Shown here piece by piece: positions 34,782 through 45,669 of a DNA stretch of 64,000 nucleotides. Source of the stretch: Ipomoea triloba (Eukaryota > Streptophyta > Magnoliopsida > Solanales > Convolvulaceae); contig NC_044922.1 in NCBI RefSeq assembly GCF_003576645.1, forward strand, positions 3,189,632 to 3,253,631. Direction: 5' to 3'. A model generated the notes under the pieces. That model saw nothing but the letters and a program-made list of their open reading frames with translations, was not told the origin of the DNA and made no database searches. Positions within the stretch are counted from its first letter, which is position 1, and every line of letters begins with the position of its first letter. The position numbers were made by a program, and so were the translations under genes.

Positions 34782-37700
34782 ATGAATCTAAAGATGGCGT
34801 CTTTATCGAAATGGGTATTCTTGTCCATCTTCTTCCTGTCCATAAACCGCTCCGTTTCCGACCCGAGAGCGTCGGAGTTGGCTCTGATATGCACAAACAG
34901 AACCGCGCCGCAATCTCAGCGCCAGTCATACGTTGTCAACTTCGTGGCCGCCCTGGACGCCCTGACGCCGCTCGTGGACTCGAAGAAATACGGGGAAACG
35001 GTGATCGGAGCTGGGAACGCGACGGTTTACGCGTTCGGGGAGTGCATGAGGGACTTATCCCAGACGGATTGTAATCTCTGCTTTGCCCAGATTAAGACCC
35101 AGATTTTGCGGTGCTTGCCGTTCCAGCGTCTGGTGCGCGGCGGCCGGCTGTTTTACGACGGGTGTTTCGTGAGGTACGATGATTATGTGTTTTTTAATGA
35201 AAGCTTGAGTCTTTCGGATAGGACGGTGTGTGGGTCGGAGGATTTTGGGGGGAATTCGAGGTTGTTGCGGCGGAATGCGGCGGCGTTGGTGGGAGAATTG
35301 GGGCGGAAAGCGGCGGCGAATGATGGGTTTTTCACGGCGGCTGTTGGGAATGGGAATTCGACGGTGTATGGGCTGGCGCAGTGCTGGGAGTTTGTGCGGG
35401 GAAAGTCGTGCGAGGAGTGCTTGGCCGCCGCGGTTTCCGAGATTGGTTCTTGTCTTCCTAAGGAAGAAGGGAGGGTGTTGAATGCTGGGTGTTATATGAG
35501 GTATTCGACAAAGAAATTCTATGATAATTCCACCATTCCTGCGACGAATCAAAGTGGTATGTTTCTTGAATTTCTGGGTTTTTCATATAATTAAGGAAAA
35601 GGTGTCTTGTGACCTTGAAAATGATTATTAAGCCCGCACGGACAGCTCACGGACAGCTCAGTTGGTCATTAGGGTGAAGTTTGAGAAGAAAGATCAATAA
35701 TCCAGTTTAGCTAGTGACAATATGGAACCAACCTCTCACTTTGAGGGGGGCTCCTTGTGCTTTGGACTCTATGTTTAGCTGAGTTACCATTATGTGGGCC
35801 CCTGAGGTTGAAAATTCAACCTTTTGTGAAGAAAGACCAAGATAATTAACTAATTGGGAGTTGAACTTGAAACCATGTGATTACCGAGCAATTAGGTTGC
35901 CTCTATCTAGTATGGTTTGAATAGGTAATACTAAGTAGATTAGTATGTAGTTGACAACATTGGATGAGCTGTTATGCTGTGTACAGTATAAAGGAGGCTC
36001 ATAACTTCATTAACTGATGTTGAAAGAAAAAAAAGGTTATGAATCTTGAATAGTTTAATGGGAAATGAATATGCACCAATCACATTATACATTTGTTTAC
36101 AGGAAGATCCTCATCCAATCACTTGCCAGTGATTCTGGCGACGACGCTTGGTTTTGTTGCTTTCCTCCTTATCCTAGGATCTGTTGCTTTCATTGTTAGG
36201 AAGAGGATTGTGAAACAGAGGAAAGGTAGGTGCTTAGAGTCTGAACATTTGTTCCTTTTTTCGAAAGTTTGGTGTTGGTATAAATTTGGGTTTGAATGCG
36301 ATTTTTTGCTCTGATTTTGTAGAAAGAAAGCAGCTTGGTGCTATGCTGGTAACGGTTAACAAATCGAAACTCAACTTTTCTTATGAAACGCTTGAGAGGG
36401 CAACAAATTACTTTGATGATTCGAATAAATTGGGACAGGGAGGATCTGGTTGTGTATACAAAGTATTCCTTCTTTCTCTTTTCTCGTAGTTGTTTAAAAG
36501 ATCTGTGCACAAACACTTATGAGGGGTGTGTGTAATGTGTTATAGGGGGTTTTGCCGGATGGCCAAGCAGTGGCGATAAAGAGGCTTTTCTTCAACACGA
36601 CACAGTGGGTGGATCATTTCTTCAACGAGGTTAACCTGATCAGCGGCATCCATCACAAGAACCTGGTGAAGCTGCTAGGCTGCAGCATTACAGGGCCCGA
36701 AAGTCTCCTCGTCTATGAATTTGTACCCAACCAAAGCCTTTATGACTACACCTCGGGTTAGTCTCTTATCCACGTTGTTAGTTAGTCGTGTCTTATGAGT
36801 ATTATTAACTCGGGCTGCTGCTTTATCGTTTGCGTTGCTGATGGTTTATGAATGGTTTTGAATCAGCCAGAAAGAACCTCCCACCTTTGAGTTGGGAGCA
36901 AAGGTACAAAATCATATTGGGCACGGCTGAGGGTTTGGCTTATCTCCACGAAGAAACCGAGCTATGTATCATTCACCGAGACATAAAACTAAGCAATGTG
37001 CTTCTAGACGAGGACTTCACACCAAAAATTGCCGATTTTGGTCTTGTGCGACTTTTCCCCGAGGATAAGAGCCATATTAGCACAGCCGTGGCTGGCACAC
37101 TGTGAGTTCAGCTCATTTTCCCCTTATCGTTCTTTAGCAAGCTTTACATTAGACTATACATTCAATGCTGTGAACCTGGGACCCAAATTATCTGTTCTAT
37201 ATATGTCTCGTTTAACTCGTTGTACTAATGATCTGAGTTTGAACACCAGTGGTTACATGGCTCCCGAATATGTGGTTCAAGGGAAATTGACTGAGAAAGC
37301 TGATGTCTATAGTTTCGGGGTTCTAGTCATTGAAGTTGTCTCGGGAAAGAAGAATAGCTCGTTTTATCAGACTTCTGTTTCTCTCCTGCAACAGGTACTT
37401 CTTTTACTAAACTCTTACAGCATGTTTGGTTCACGGGATGAATATGGAATGGAATAGGTTAGGAATAGAATATGAATTATATTCTATTGTTTGGTTCATA
37501 GAAGGAATATACTACAAGAATGTTATTTCAGTGTTTTGTTGGTTTAAGGAATAGAAAATATATATAAAAATTGTGAATAGGCTATTCCTGAAATAGCCTT
37601 ATACTAGGCCTGGAATACCTATTCTCCTTGCGAGGGAATAGCTCATTCCCGGAAACAATATTCCCGATAATAAAAAGCATTAGCAAACAACGGAATATGC

Positions 37701-38159
37701 CTATTCTTTTGAATGTCATTTCATTCTAAACTTACACAGCGAACCAAGCGTGCTGTTAGTGTCTGTATCTCGCGAATTGCACAACAGACTATGAAACGAA
37801 GTCATGTTTTCATTTTACAGCATTGGAACCTGTTTCGTGCTGGAAAACTGTATGAAGCAGTGGATGCTTCTCTGGAAGAAAGCACTCGAGAGGAAGCGAC
37901 GAGGCAGCTTCAAATAGGCCTAGTTTGTGTGCAGGCCTCACCCGAGCTACGCCCCTCCATGTCTGCTGTTGTGAAGATGATCAGTGGCGAGCAAGACATT
38001 CCGGAGCCAACACAGCCACCTTTCCTCACATCCAACAGCGCCACAGGATCCAGCAGCTCGTACCCTAAGCGTGGCGTCGTTACACCTTACTCTCAGCCCG
38101 CTTCGTCCACCCAATCCTCGGTTAACACCATGACAGAAAGCTGGATTGAGCCCAGATGA
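34782..38159 (+). CDS. CRK3: Cysteine-rich receptor-like protein kinase, CRK3-like (DUF26 RLK)
   Basis: A plasma-membrane receptor kinase. Seven exons (34782-35556, 36103-36225, 36323-36462, 36546-36756, 36867-37101, 37250-37394, 37821-38159) join to 655 residues, the usual CRK size. A signal peptide (about 1-26) is followed by two Gnk2/DUF26 domains with the C-x8-C-x2-C signature (C88, C97, C100 and C201, C210, C213), a transmembrane helix (about 265-290) and a Ser/Thr kinase. The kinase has the glycine loop GQGGSG (337-342), Lys in VAIK (K358), HRD (453-455) and DFG (473-475), all intact, so it should be catalytically competent. Met1 at 34782 or Met5 could start it; both precede the signal peptide. 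It forms a tandem pair with the gene at 45.7 kb, with identical intron positions and phases. A MITE sits in its last intron. Assignment to CRK3 rests on remembered resemblance and on synteny. Confidence 0.92.
37418..37755. mobile_element. MITE in the last intron of the CRK3-like gene, TTA duplication
   Basis: The ends CAGCATGTTTGGTTC and GAACCAAGCGTGCTG form an imperfect inverted repeat, flanked by TTA (37415-37417 and 37756-37758); 338 bp. It starts only 24 bp after the exon-6 donor, yet donor and acceptor remain normal. The interior is built from GGAATAG-type repeats. Confidence 0.85.
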
Positions 38160-38272
38160 CGTTTCCTAGGCTTTTAGCGTCTTGTTCGTAGACGCACGCC
38201 TATGACATCATTCGATCTCAATCATGAGAGCTCCACTTTGACTAATGACTAGCTAGCATTTTCACCTTCCAC

Positions 38273-40725
38273 TTCAGACTTAGTCAAGCAGCTATAGTTT
38301 ACTCAGGTCAGCTCGACATCGACTCAATTTCGGCTTCCACTTGTGCTCCATGATCCATGAACACGTTTTAGATAGATAATCATAAGTTTGGGAATTGAAA
38401 ATTGCAAGTTGCTGCTTGCACCCTCCCAATTGTGTAGGGGCTCTGTCTATATTATATTGTTGTTTAATATTCCAATATGCATAGTGGCTGCATGTTCGTA
38501 ACACTTTTGAAAGCAATATCTGGCATATAATCTCAATTTCTATTCTATTTGAAGGAAAAACCCATGGGACTCTTCTTCCCAAATTCGAATGAATTGTTCA
38601 AACTCTTCTTCCCAATTTACAACTCAAGACTCTATAAAAATAAACCATTCCATTCCAAATTATTTTGTTAAAATATGTTAAAGACGATATTAAAAATAAT
38701 AATCTACATTAATCGGGACAACATTCAACATTGTGTGAGACCGTCTCGTAAATCCTTATCAATAAAAAAAATGTAATGATCTTCTTAACCATCCAATCAT
38801 ACCAGCAAATTAAAATTGAAAAAGTCACGTTGACCCACTTACAAAGTGTCATCATAATATAAGCAATTTAAATTCAATATAAATAGCTCTCCAATCTCAT
38901 CACACTCTCAATCAACACACATCTTATTCACTATTTGTACTTCTTCTTGGATGATAATCATTCCATCTTAATCAAGCATGAAGCAGCTATTGTTTACTCA
39001 AGTCAACTTGACTTTGACTCAATTTCGTCTTCCACTGCCTGCTCAATGAACACGTTCAAGATAATGATAAAATTGAAATTTTGGAAACCACTTGTAATGC
39101 AAGTAGTTGGTGCCATAATACATTAAGCAATATTGAATCATAGTGGATAACTGGATGGATGTATATAATAGCAGTATTAATCATGTTCGTGTCGAGTACA
39201 ATCTTAAAGGATAACAAAAAACTTCTTTACAAATTTTAATGTAACGTAACTGCATTCTCAGATCTTTAACTCGAAATCTCTCGTTAAGTAGGAAAAAACT
39301 CACGTCACTTTATTCATACCCCAAAGATAAATTATATAATGTACTTATGTACTCTTGTGAAAAGAAATTAGGTTCACTTACCCAAATACATGCATGATTA
39401 TATTAACTCACTCGAAATCTTTTATAAAGAGTCTTACACTTATACTATCGTATGCCATGGCCCATGGGGGCTTCCCCCTTCCCCTCTCTATTTTTTTTTT
39501 TAAATATATGTATTATATTAAAAATTTTAAAATATTATATATAATATTAAAAAAGTGTCCTTTCAAACGCCGTCCCATTTAAATTAATCTCACAAGCTAA
39601 GCTACATGCTTCTTCATCTTCACAACTTTCTCCTGTATGTGTATTTTTAAGTTAATTTTTACTCTTTTTTTTTTTTGTTTCATATTCTATTGTTTATTTT
39701 AAATATTTGTTTTGTTTGATTCTAAATGGACATCAAGGTGCATTTGTTTGGTTAATTTTGTGAATTTATGTTGCGATTATGTGGTGAATTTTACATTTTT
39801 AATGTAAAATGTACAAATTGTGTAGTATTCGTGTTTGAAAAAAAAAACAATTGTTATTAAGTCGAATTTTATTGGATATTCAGGAAAACTCTCTCAATAC
39901 ATATTGAGTTATTATATAAGAATAAAAGTGCTTAATTGGTTTTTTAAAAAAAAGTGCTTAATTTGCTACATATGGATATTAATTAAAATTAATTTTTCTA
40001 GTGTCAAAACTATATATTTTGTTCCCTAAAATGGATGGTGAAGTGGTGTAATATGATTTTCGTACTTAAAGGTTATGAATTCAATTATTGTCAATATCTT
40101 CTCGGTTGAGTCCATCGCATCAAGTTTTCTTAATGTGATTTACGTCTCATATATAATTTGTGGGCTATTATTTAAGAACGGAGTTTACCCAGGTAATTTG
40201 ACTAGCACCCAAAACTCCCATATCAACAATATTTTAATTTTATTCTTAATTGTTTCACTTTTTAAAGTACATGGACTAAATTGAACAAAATTAATGTAAA
40301 ATGATTAAATTGAACAAAACACTATAGTACAAGGACCTCAATGGTACTTTGACCATCCTAAGTGTGAATCACTTTTCCAATATTTCTTAAATCATTATAA
40401 TTAGATTACTGAAATATACATAAAAAATTATGCAAGTCTTCAAAGTTGTTGTATAACAGGTAATTTGACCAGCACCCAAAACTCCCATGTTTTCATCCTT
40501 CAAATAGAATAGAAATTAACTTGTTTTCCAAGAATTCAATATTACTATTCTTCTTCTTCTTCTCAAATTTGAATGAATTGTTCAAATTATTCCTCCCTAT
40601 AATTACTCTAGACTCTAGCTAGAGTCAAGACTCAATAAAAATAAAACATTATATTCCAAATGATTTTGTTAAAATATGTTAAACACAATTTTAATTTGAT
40701 AATAATACTCTTCATTACGTTAACA
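38273..40725. repeat. Degenerate duplicated segments downstream of the CRK3-like gene
   Basis: Bases about 38284-38375 (GCAGCTATAGTTTACTCA...TGAACACGTT) recur at about 38980-39060. Bases about 38568-38710 (AATGAATTGTTCAAA...TTTTGTTAAAATATGTTAAA) recur at about 40560-40685. A TAATTTGACYAGCACCCAAA block occurs at about 40193 and 40461. The copies are clearly diverged, so this is an old local duplication of 3'-flanking sequence. No coding part of a third CRK is recognisable. Confidence 0.65.
40033..40195 (+). mobile_element. SINE-like retroposon copy
   Basis: GAAGTGGTGTAATATGATTTTC (A-box side), AGGTTATGAATTCAATTATTG (B-box side) and the tail TTAATGTGATTTACGTCTC...GAACGGAGTTTACCC follow the same block order as the copy at 2750-2940. 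The ends are approximate and no target duplication was identified. Confidence 0.5.
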
Positions 40726-41399
40726 TAGACAACTCACAACTTTGATATATTTTGTTAAAAAGTAAAAAATTAAAATTTATTAAAATTACAAATTATTATG
40801 AATTAAATATGAAATGATAATCATATTCACTAAATCAAAAACTTCAATTTATTTTCAACAAAGAAAGATCACAAAGCAAATAAATTAAAGAAATGAAATA
40901 TTATTTTACCTTCTTAGAGACATGAGGGAGAAGAAGAAATAAATAAATGAAATAAATAAAAGGAATATTGAGGAATACTAGGTTAGTCAAAATCATTCAC
41001 GATTCATCCCACCCATAATCTCGTTGACTTTGACTTTAACTAAAATAAAACCAATGACTTTCGGTGTAGGACAGCAACAATACTCTTTAATTAATGCCAC
41101 GATTCACACGCGCCGGTCTGAAACTCCGACCATTTTTAGCGGCGAATAATGTTTTCATTGGACGAATACTTGCATCCCACTCGACAATTTTTGACTTCTT
41201 TTGTATGCCATGAAGTCAAATCGGGCATTTCAGCTGGCAATATCGAAAGAAATTGACTCAATCTTAACTTTGATGGTTTCATTGTCTTACCTTTAATCTA
41301 GAATCTGTATGAGAGACAAATCGTGAGGTACTTCAGTGTGGTGGGACTAAAAGTTTGTTACATTGAGGTGTGTTAAAAAACCCCGAGATGAATTCCGAA

Positions 41400-41911
41400 A
41401 GTGTGTTTAGAAACTCGTAAAATGATTTTCAGAAATCATTTTTGGGGTTTTTAGTGTTTAGATGTACCTGAAAATTTTAGTCAACAGAAATCATTTTTTG
41501 TTGATTGGAGAAAATATGATTGTTTTGGAGGAAAATGATTTCGGCCAAAAATTTAGCGAAAGTCATTTTCCATGGATCAAAAAATGATTTCCTACCACAA
41601 TTGTTTCCGACAACAATCACAACATTGATTTTCAACGGAAACCATAGATATGATTTCCATGGTAAATTAGAGGTTTTTTTAATAAATAAAATTATTTTTA
41701 ATAATATTATAAATATTTTATATTATATTCTAAATAAAAAAATTAAAATGTTTTTTCTTTTAATTATACAATTTTACTCATCTTCCAAAAAATGAACCAA
41801 AAACACCAATACAGTTTTCCAGTATGCAACCAAACACGGAAAATAAAATTATTTTCTAGAAAATGTCTCATTTTCCAGAGAAGTCATTTTTTATAGTTTC
41901 TAAACACACCC
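41400..41911. mobile_element. Degraded MITE related to the 21.3-kb element
   Basis: The ends GTGTGTTTAGAAAC and GTTTCTAAACACACCC are inverted repeats, and the interior has repeated AAAATGATTTTC/GAAAATCATTTT-type motifs like those of 21268-21835. The right flank is TAA, but the left flank reads GAA, so the duplication is imperfect. Confidence 0.65.
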
Positions 41912-41980
41912 TAATAGTCACAACTCATAATAACTCTAACTCTTAAATTGTGTTACTAGTAGGAATCAAATGAATATATG

Positions 41981-42252
41981 GCCTGTTTGGTAAATAATCA
42001 GTCTATCAGCCAATTTTGGCTTATTTGACCACTATTAGTTGTTTGGTTAATAAGCTTTTTGTAACTCCAAAATGCTACAATTCAAAAGGCTACTCAAACA
42101 GCCTTTTCAATTAGCTTTTTTAGAAAAGAAATTATACCAAACAACTATCAGCTAACAGCTAATTTATCAAACAACTTTCTACAATCAGCTAGTATTATCA
42201 ATAAATCATACCTTCCAACCCAATCAGCCAACAGCCATTTACCAAACATGGC
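41981..42252. mobile_element. Small MITE (about 272 bp)
   Basis: The ends GCCTGTTTGGTAAAT and ATTTACCAAACATGGC form an inverted repeat, flanked by ATATAT on both sides. The interior is made of AGCTAATTTA/AATCAGCTAG motifs in both orientations. The length of the duplication suggests a hAT-type rather than a Harbinger-type element, but the AT-rich flanks make this uncertain. Confidence 0.65.
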
Positions 42253-42882
42253 ATATATCTTGTTGTTGTTGGTGCTACTGTCCGTAACTATCTCATTCAT
42301 ATTTTTACACTGCTAGACTATGCATCAAGATAGAATAACTCATTATAGAGTCTATCTTTTTGTAAAAAAATAAAAAAATGAGATAACTCTAAATTCATTT
42401 ACTTTGTTCTGTAAGGGAGTTTCGAAACATTTATGTGTCTCATACCTTAACTTTCAATAAAAGATCATCGACTTTTACTTAAATCAAATCATTTGAATAT
42501 CAATTCTCAATACCACACTCCACCCTTAAAATCCTATCATATTCACCAATTTGCACCCCCTCCCCTAAAAGATAGTGACACCATTCTAGATTTGTTGACA
42601 TGTCAACATTACTTACATCCATTAAATTGGACAACAGAAATATATACATGTATATTAAATTCAACACAATCTTACGATACATAAGTTTTTTAAAGGTAAA
42701 TTGAAACAATTAAAGGTTATTACAATTCTAAGATGGTATGCTGGAGAAGAAGAAGAAATAGTCAAAGACCAAGCAAAAAAACACACACACACATTTTAAA
42801 TAATATTTACCTATTTTACCCTCATTAATTGTTTGCATGTATGTATTCAGTAAAAAGCATCATTTATAAAAAAAAAATAAAA

Positions 42883-42885
<3 letters not shown>

Positions 42886-42928
<43 letters not shown>
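42886..42928. repeat. (TA)n microsatellite
   Basis: About twenty uninterrupted TA units following an A-rich run. Confidence 0.95.
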
Positions 42929-42929
<1 letters not shown>

Positions 42930-43400
42930 CTCCTTATATGATATAGTTAAATAACGTGTTTCGTCTTGACATGTCTTCTCACGTGTATGGGTCGATTACT
43001 TTTTAATAGGCTTGAATCAACACGTGCACTTCTGATACTAAATTAAATAATGTGATATGTCTCAACTGAAAAACTAAATTAATAGTTAGATAACACATTT
43101 GTATTTATATATTATATATATGTTCAATAGATATGAGGGGCATGCATTTTATTTATTTATTTATTACATATAACATTTGTCGCGTTGTACTTGTCACTAT
43201 GACTATAATTTAATTGAATTCAATTGAGTCATGTCCTTAAAATTTGACTTTTACTCAAAAAAATTTAAAGAGTCAATATTGGTCTTCACTGAGATTCAAT
43301 CTCATGACCTCTCATACAGAAGAGTCACTGCATGTCATCTGAGCACAAGAGGTGTTTCACTATATTTAAATATTGAATTCAATCAAAATTCTTGGGTTAC

Positions 43401-43830
43401 ACTTGTGTGAAACCGTCTCACGGATCCTTATTCGTGAGACGGGTCGGGTCGGGTCGAAGTACCATGCAAATGTCACACTTATATGTGTAAATGTTATACT
43501 TATATGCTCAAATATAATACTAATTAGAAATACAATTTTTGTTACTTATAAGAGAAAAAGTGTTACATTTTTCATAATAAGTAATATTGACAATTTTTCG
43601 TTACTTATAAGGGAAAATATAATACTTTTGAGGAAAAAATGTAATACTTTTAAATCGAAATGTAAAAGTATTATATTTTCCCATAAAAATATTACATTTA
43701 CCTTTATAAGTAACATTCCTAATTAGTATTACATTTGAACATATAAGTATGACATTTGTGCGTATAAGTATTACATTTACCTCATGACTCGACCCGACCC
43801 GACTCACGGTGAGACGGTCTCTTTTTGCCA
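43401..43830. mobile_element. Foldback-type MITE with GAGACGGTCTC ends
   Basis: The left arm reads GTGTGAAACCGTCTCACGG then GTGAGACGGGTCGGGTCGGG. The right arm reads CTCGACCCGACCCGACTCAC then GGTGAGACGGTCTC, complementary over much of its length. The AT-rich interior repeats ATGTAATACTTTT/AAAAGTATTACAT-type motifs in both orientations, so the whole unit could form a large hairpin. A single-end fragment with the same GTGAGACCGTCTCG motif lies near 38728. Confidence 0.75.
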
Positions 43831-44029
43831 AATCTTAAAAAAGCTTCTATTGTTTTCTCAAGCTCTAGTTGACGCAAGGGCAAAATGGTCATTAGACAAC
43901 AGTCTAAAAAAAGGAGCAGCACAGCACACAACGTAAGAATATAAACAAGGAAGTTTCTGCAAAATCTACCGCGTGTTTCAAAGTACGCTTCAATTCTCTG
44001 ATAATATATACATAAACTACTTAAACTAC

Positions 44030-45669
44030 TCCTTTTTCTTCTTCTTCAATCCGCCATTTTTTCTATCCTCATCTCCTTACCTGCTTTTTCAGTTTCTCTC
44101 TCTCTCTCTCTCTCTCTAGCTGTGGAGCTGCTAAGATCGAGCAAGAAACCTTCATCTCAAATCGAATTCCCCCAACAGCCCAAGCAGAGAAGGAGGTAAA
44201 TTTGCTTTTATTCCTGTTAAGAAAAACATTTTTTCTGTTAATCACTAAGGATTTGTTACTATTAAGGATTGAATGCTGTGAAATGATGGTTTTTATTTTG
44301 TTTTATTATTGTTGTTGTTTATTCATTTTGGGTTTTCTGTAGCTGGTGAACAGCTCATAGGTTATTATCTTGTCGGGTTTTTAAAGCATTAATTACTAAA
44401 AAGGAAAAAAGAGTAATGAAATGTACATGTGAGTAAGAATAATTAGAATTACGAGGAAACCCAGTCATATCCAAGGTGTGAATTGGATAAATCTCATCTT
44501 GTCATTTTAGTCGGTTAAGGATAAACCATGTTAGTTTGACCATAGCTGATCCGCTTAAACCAAAAGTCTAATTAGACTGCTAGAGCGAGGAGTCAATTAC
44601 TAAGTCAATAACTTGATCAACTAGATTGGGTTAGCCATGTGAATAATAATATTTAGAATTACGAGAAAACCGCAGTTAGTATCCAAGGTGTGAACTGGAT
44701 AAATCTCATCTTGTCATTTTAGTCGGTAGAAGATAAACCAGGTTCGATTGCACATAGCTGATATGCTCAAACTAAAAAGTCTAATTAGACTCCTCCAGCA
44801 AGGAGTAAATTACTAAGTCAATAACCTAATCAACTGGGTTGGGTTAGCCATGTGAATAAGAATATCTGATTTTGGGGTGATAGGATGCCCAGGCTGCAAA
44901 ATTGTAGATGATGAAGGTGGGGTCTAATACTTAGTTTAGTCTTTGAAACTTAATGGGGGTTGGTGTAGAAATGTCAATTATTTAGGCCTGTGCCGTCCAC
45001 TTCTTTTAGATGTGTGTATATTTAACAACTCTCACCAAGCTGGTTGATATGCCTTAAATGGAAGTATGAGTGTGTCTTGCATTTATGATTTGTTTCCTTT
45101 AGGAAACCGTAGTAATCTTCATGTGGTCTTGTATAACTGTGAAATCAAGGCTAAGTATTTTTGCGAATCTTTGTAACACCGGGGAATAAAGGAAGTGTGA
45201 AACCAAGACTAGTCTGCAACAATATGGTAATTAGTTGTGTGCTTGACCCGCTTTTTAGAATTTTTGACGACCTTGTTTGAGAACTCGATTGTCAATGCTC
45301 CATGGTTTAATTACATGTCTTGCTGTAACTTTCAGAGGAGATCTTATTAAGTTCATGTTGTGAACTTGTGGTGCATCTCGAGTCTTGACTTTTTGTGCCT
45401 AAAGACAAGAAGAAATAATATATATAAGTGTATGATAAGGCTGATTTAAAAGTTTGAAAGTGATGTAAGGCATATCATGAACCTTTTGTGATTTAATTGC
45501 TTGTCTATGATAGTGATTGTGTCTCAATTTTATCCCAAAAATCATGCTGATTACCAGGCTCATCCAGTATTTAATTTGAGCGTTTTCTGTATCCCTTACA
45601 ATTTCGTTTATGTTGATCAGGCTTGAAATCGAAATAAGAGCTTGGAGATAGGCCTCGAGTTTTCCAAGC
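44030..45669 (+). promoter_or_regulatory. 5' UTR with a 1.4-kb leader intron, CRK2-like gene
   Basis: A leader exon rich in pyrimidines, with a (TC)n tract at 44094-44118, ends AAGGAG|GTAAAT at 44195. The matching acceptor TTGATCAG lies at 45620, followed by a 49-base second leader exon and the ATG at 45670. The intron (44196-45620) is inferred from splice signals. It carries a two-unit 210-bp tandem duplication. A TATA-like ATAATATATACATAA lies near 44000. Confidence 0.6.
44426..44848. repeat. Tandem duplication, two units of about 210 bp, in the leader intron
   Basis: Units 44426-44635 and 44636-44848 share CATGTGAATAA, TAGAATTACGAG, ATCCAAGGTGTGAA and AAATCTCATCTTGTCATTTT in order. A third unit start, CATGTGAATAAGAATAT, follows at 44849. 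The units have diverged by many point changes and small indels, so the duplication is not recent. Confidence 0.85.

Larger units (their letters stand above)
38160..44000. other. Spacer between the two CRK genes
   Basis: About 6 kb of non-coding DNA. It contains the duplicated CRK3 3' flank, a SINE-like copy, two MITE-like elements (41.4 and 42.0 kb), a (TA)n tract at 42.9 kb and a foldback element at 43.4-43.8 kb. No protein-coding remnants of another kinase are seen. Confidence 0.65.

Noticed and set aside
35055..35552. 165-codon antisense frame in CRK3 exon 1
   Set aside because: Arg/Pro-rich mirror of the GC-rich DUF26 exon; no family resemblance.
38935..39126. Short frame that might be a third CRK fragment
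   Set aside because: It derives from duplicated 3'-flanking non-coding sequence of the CRK3-like gene; no kinase or DUF26 motif.
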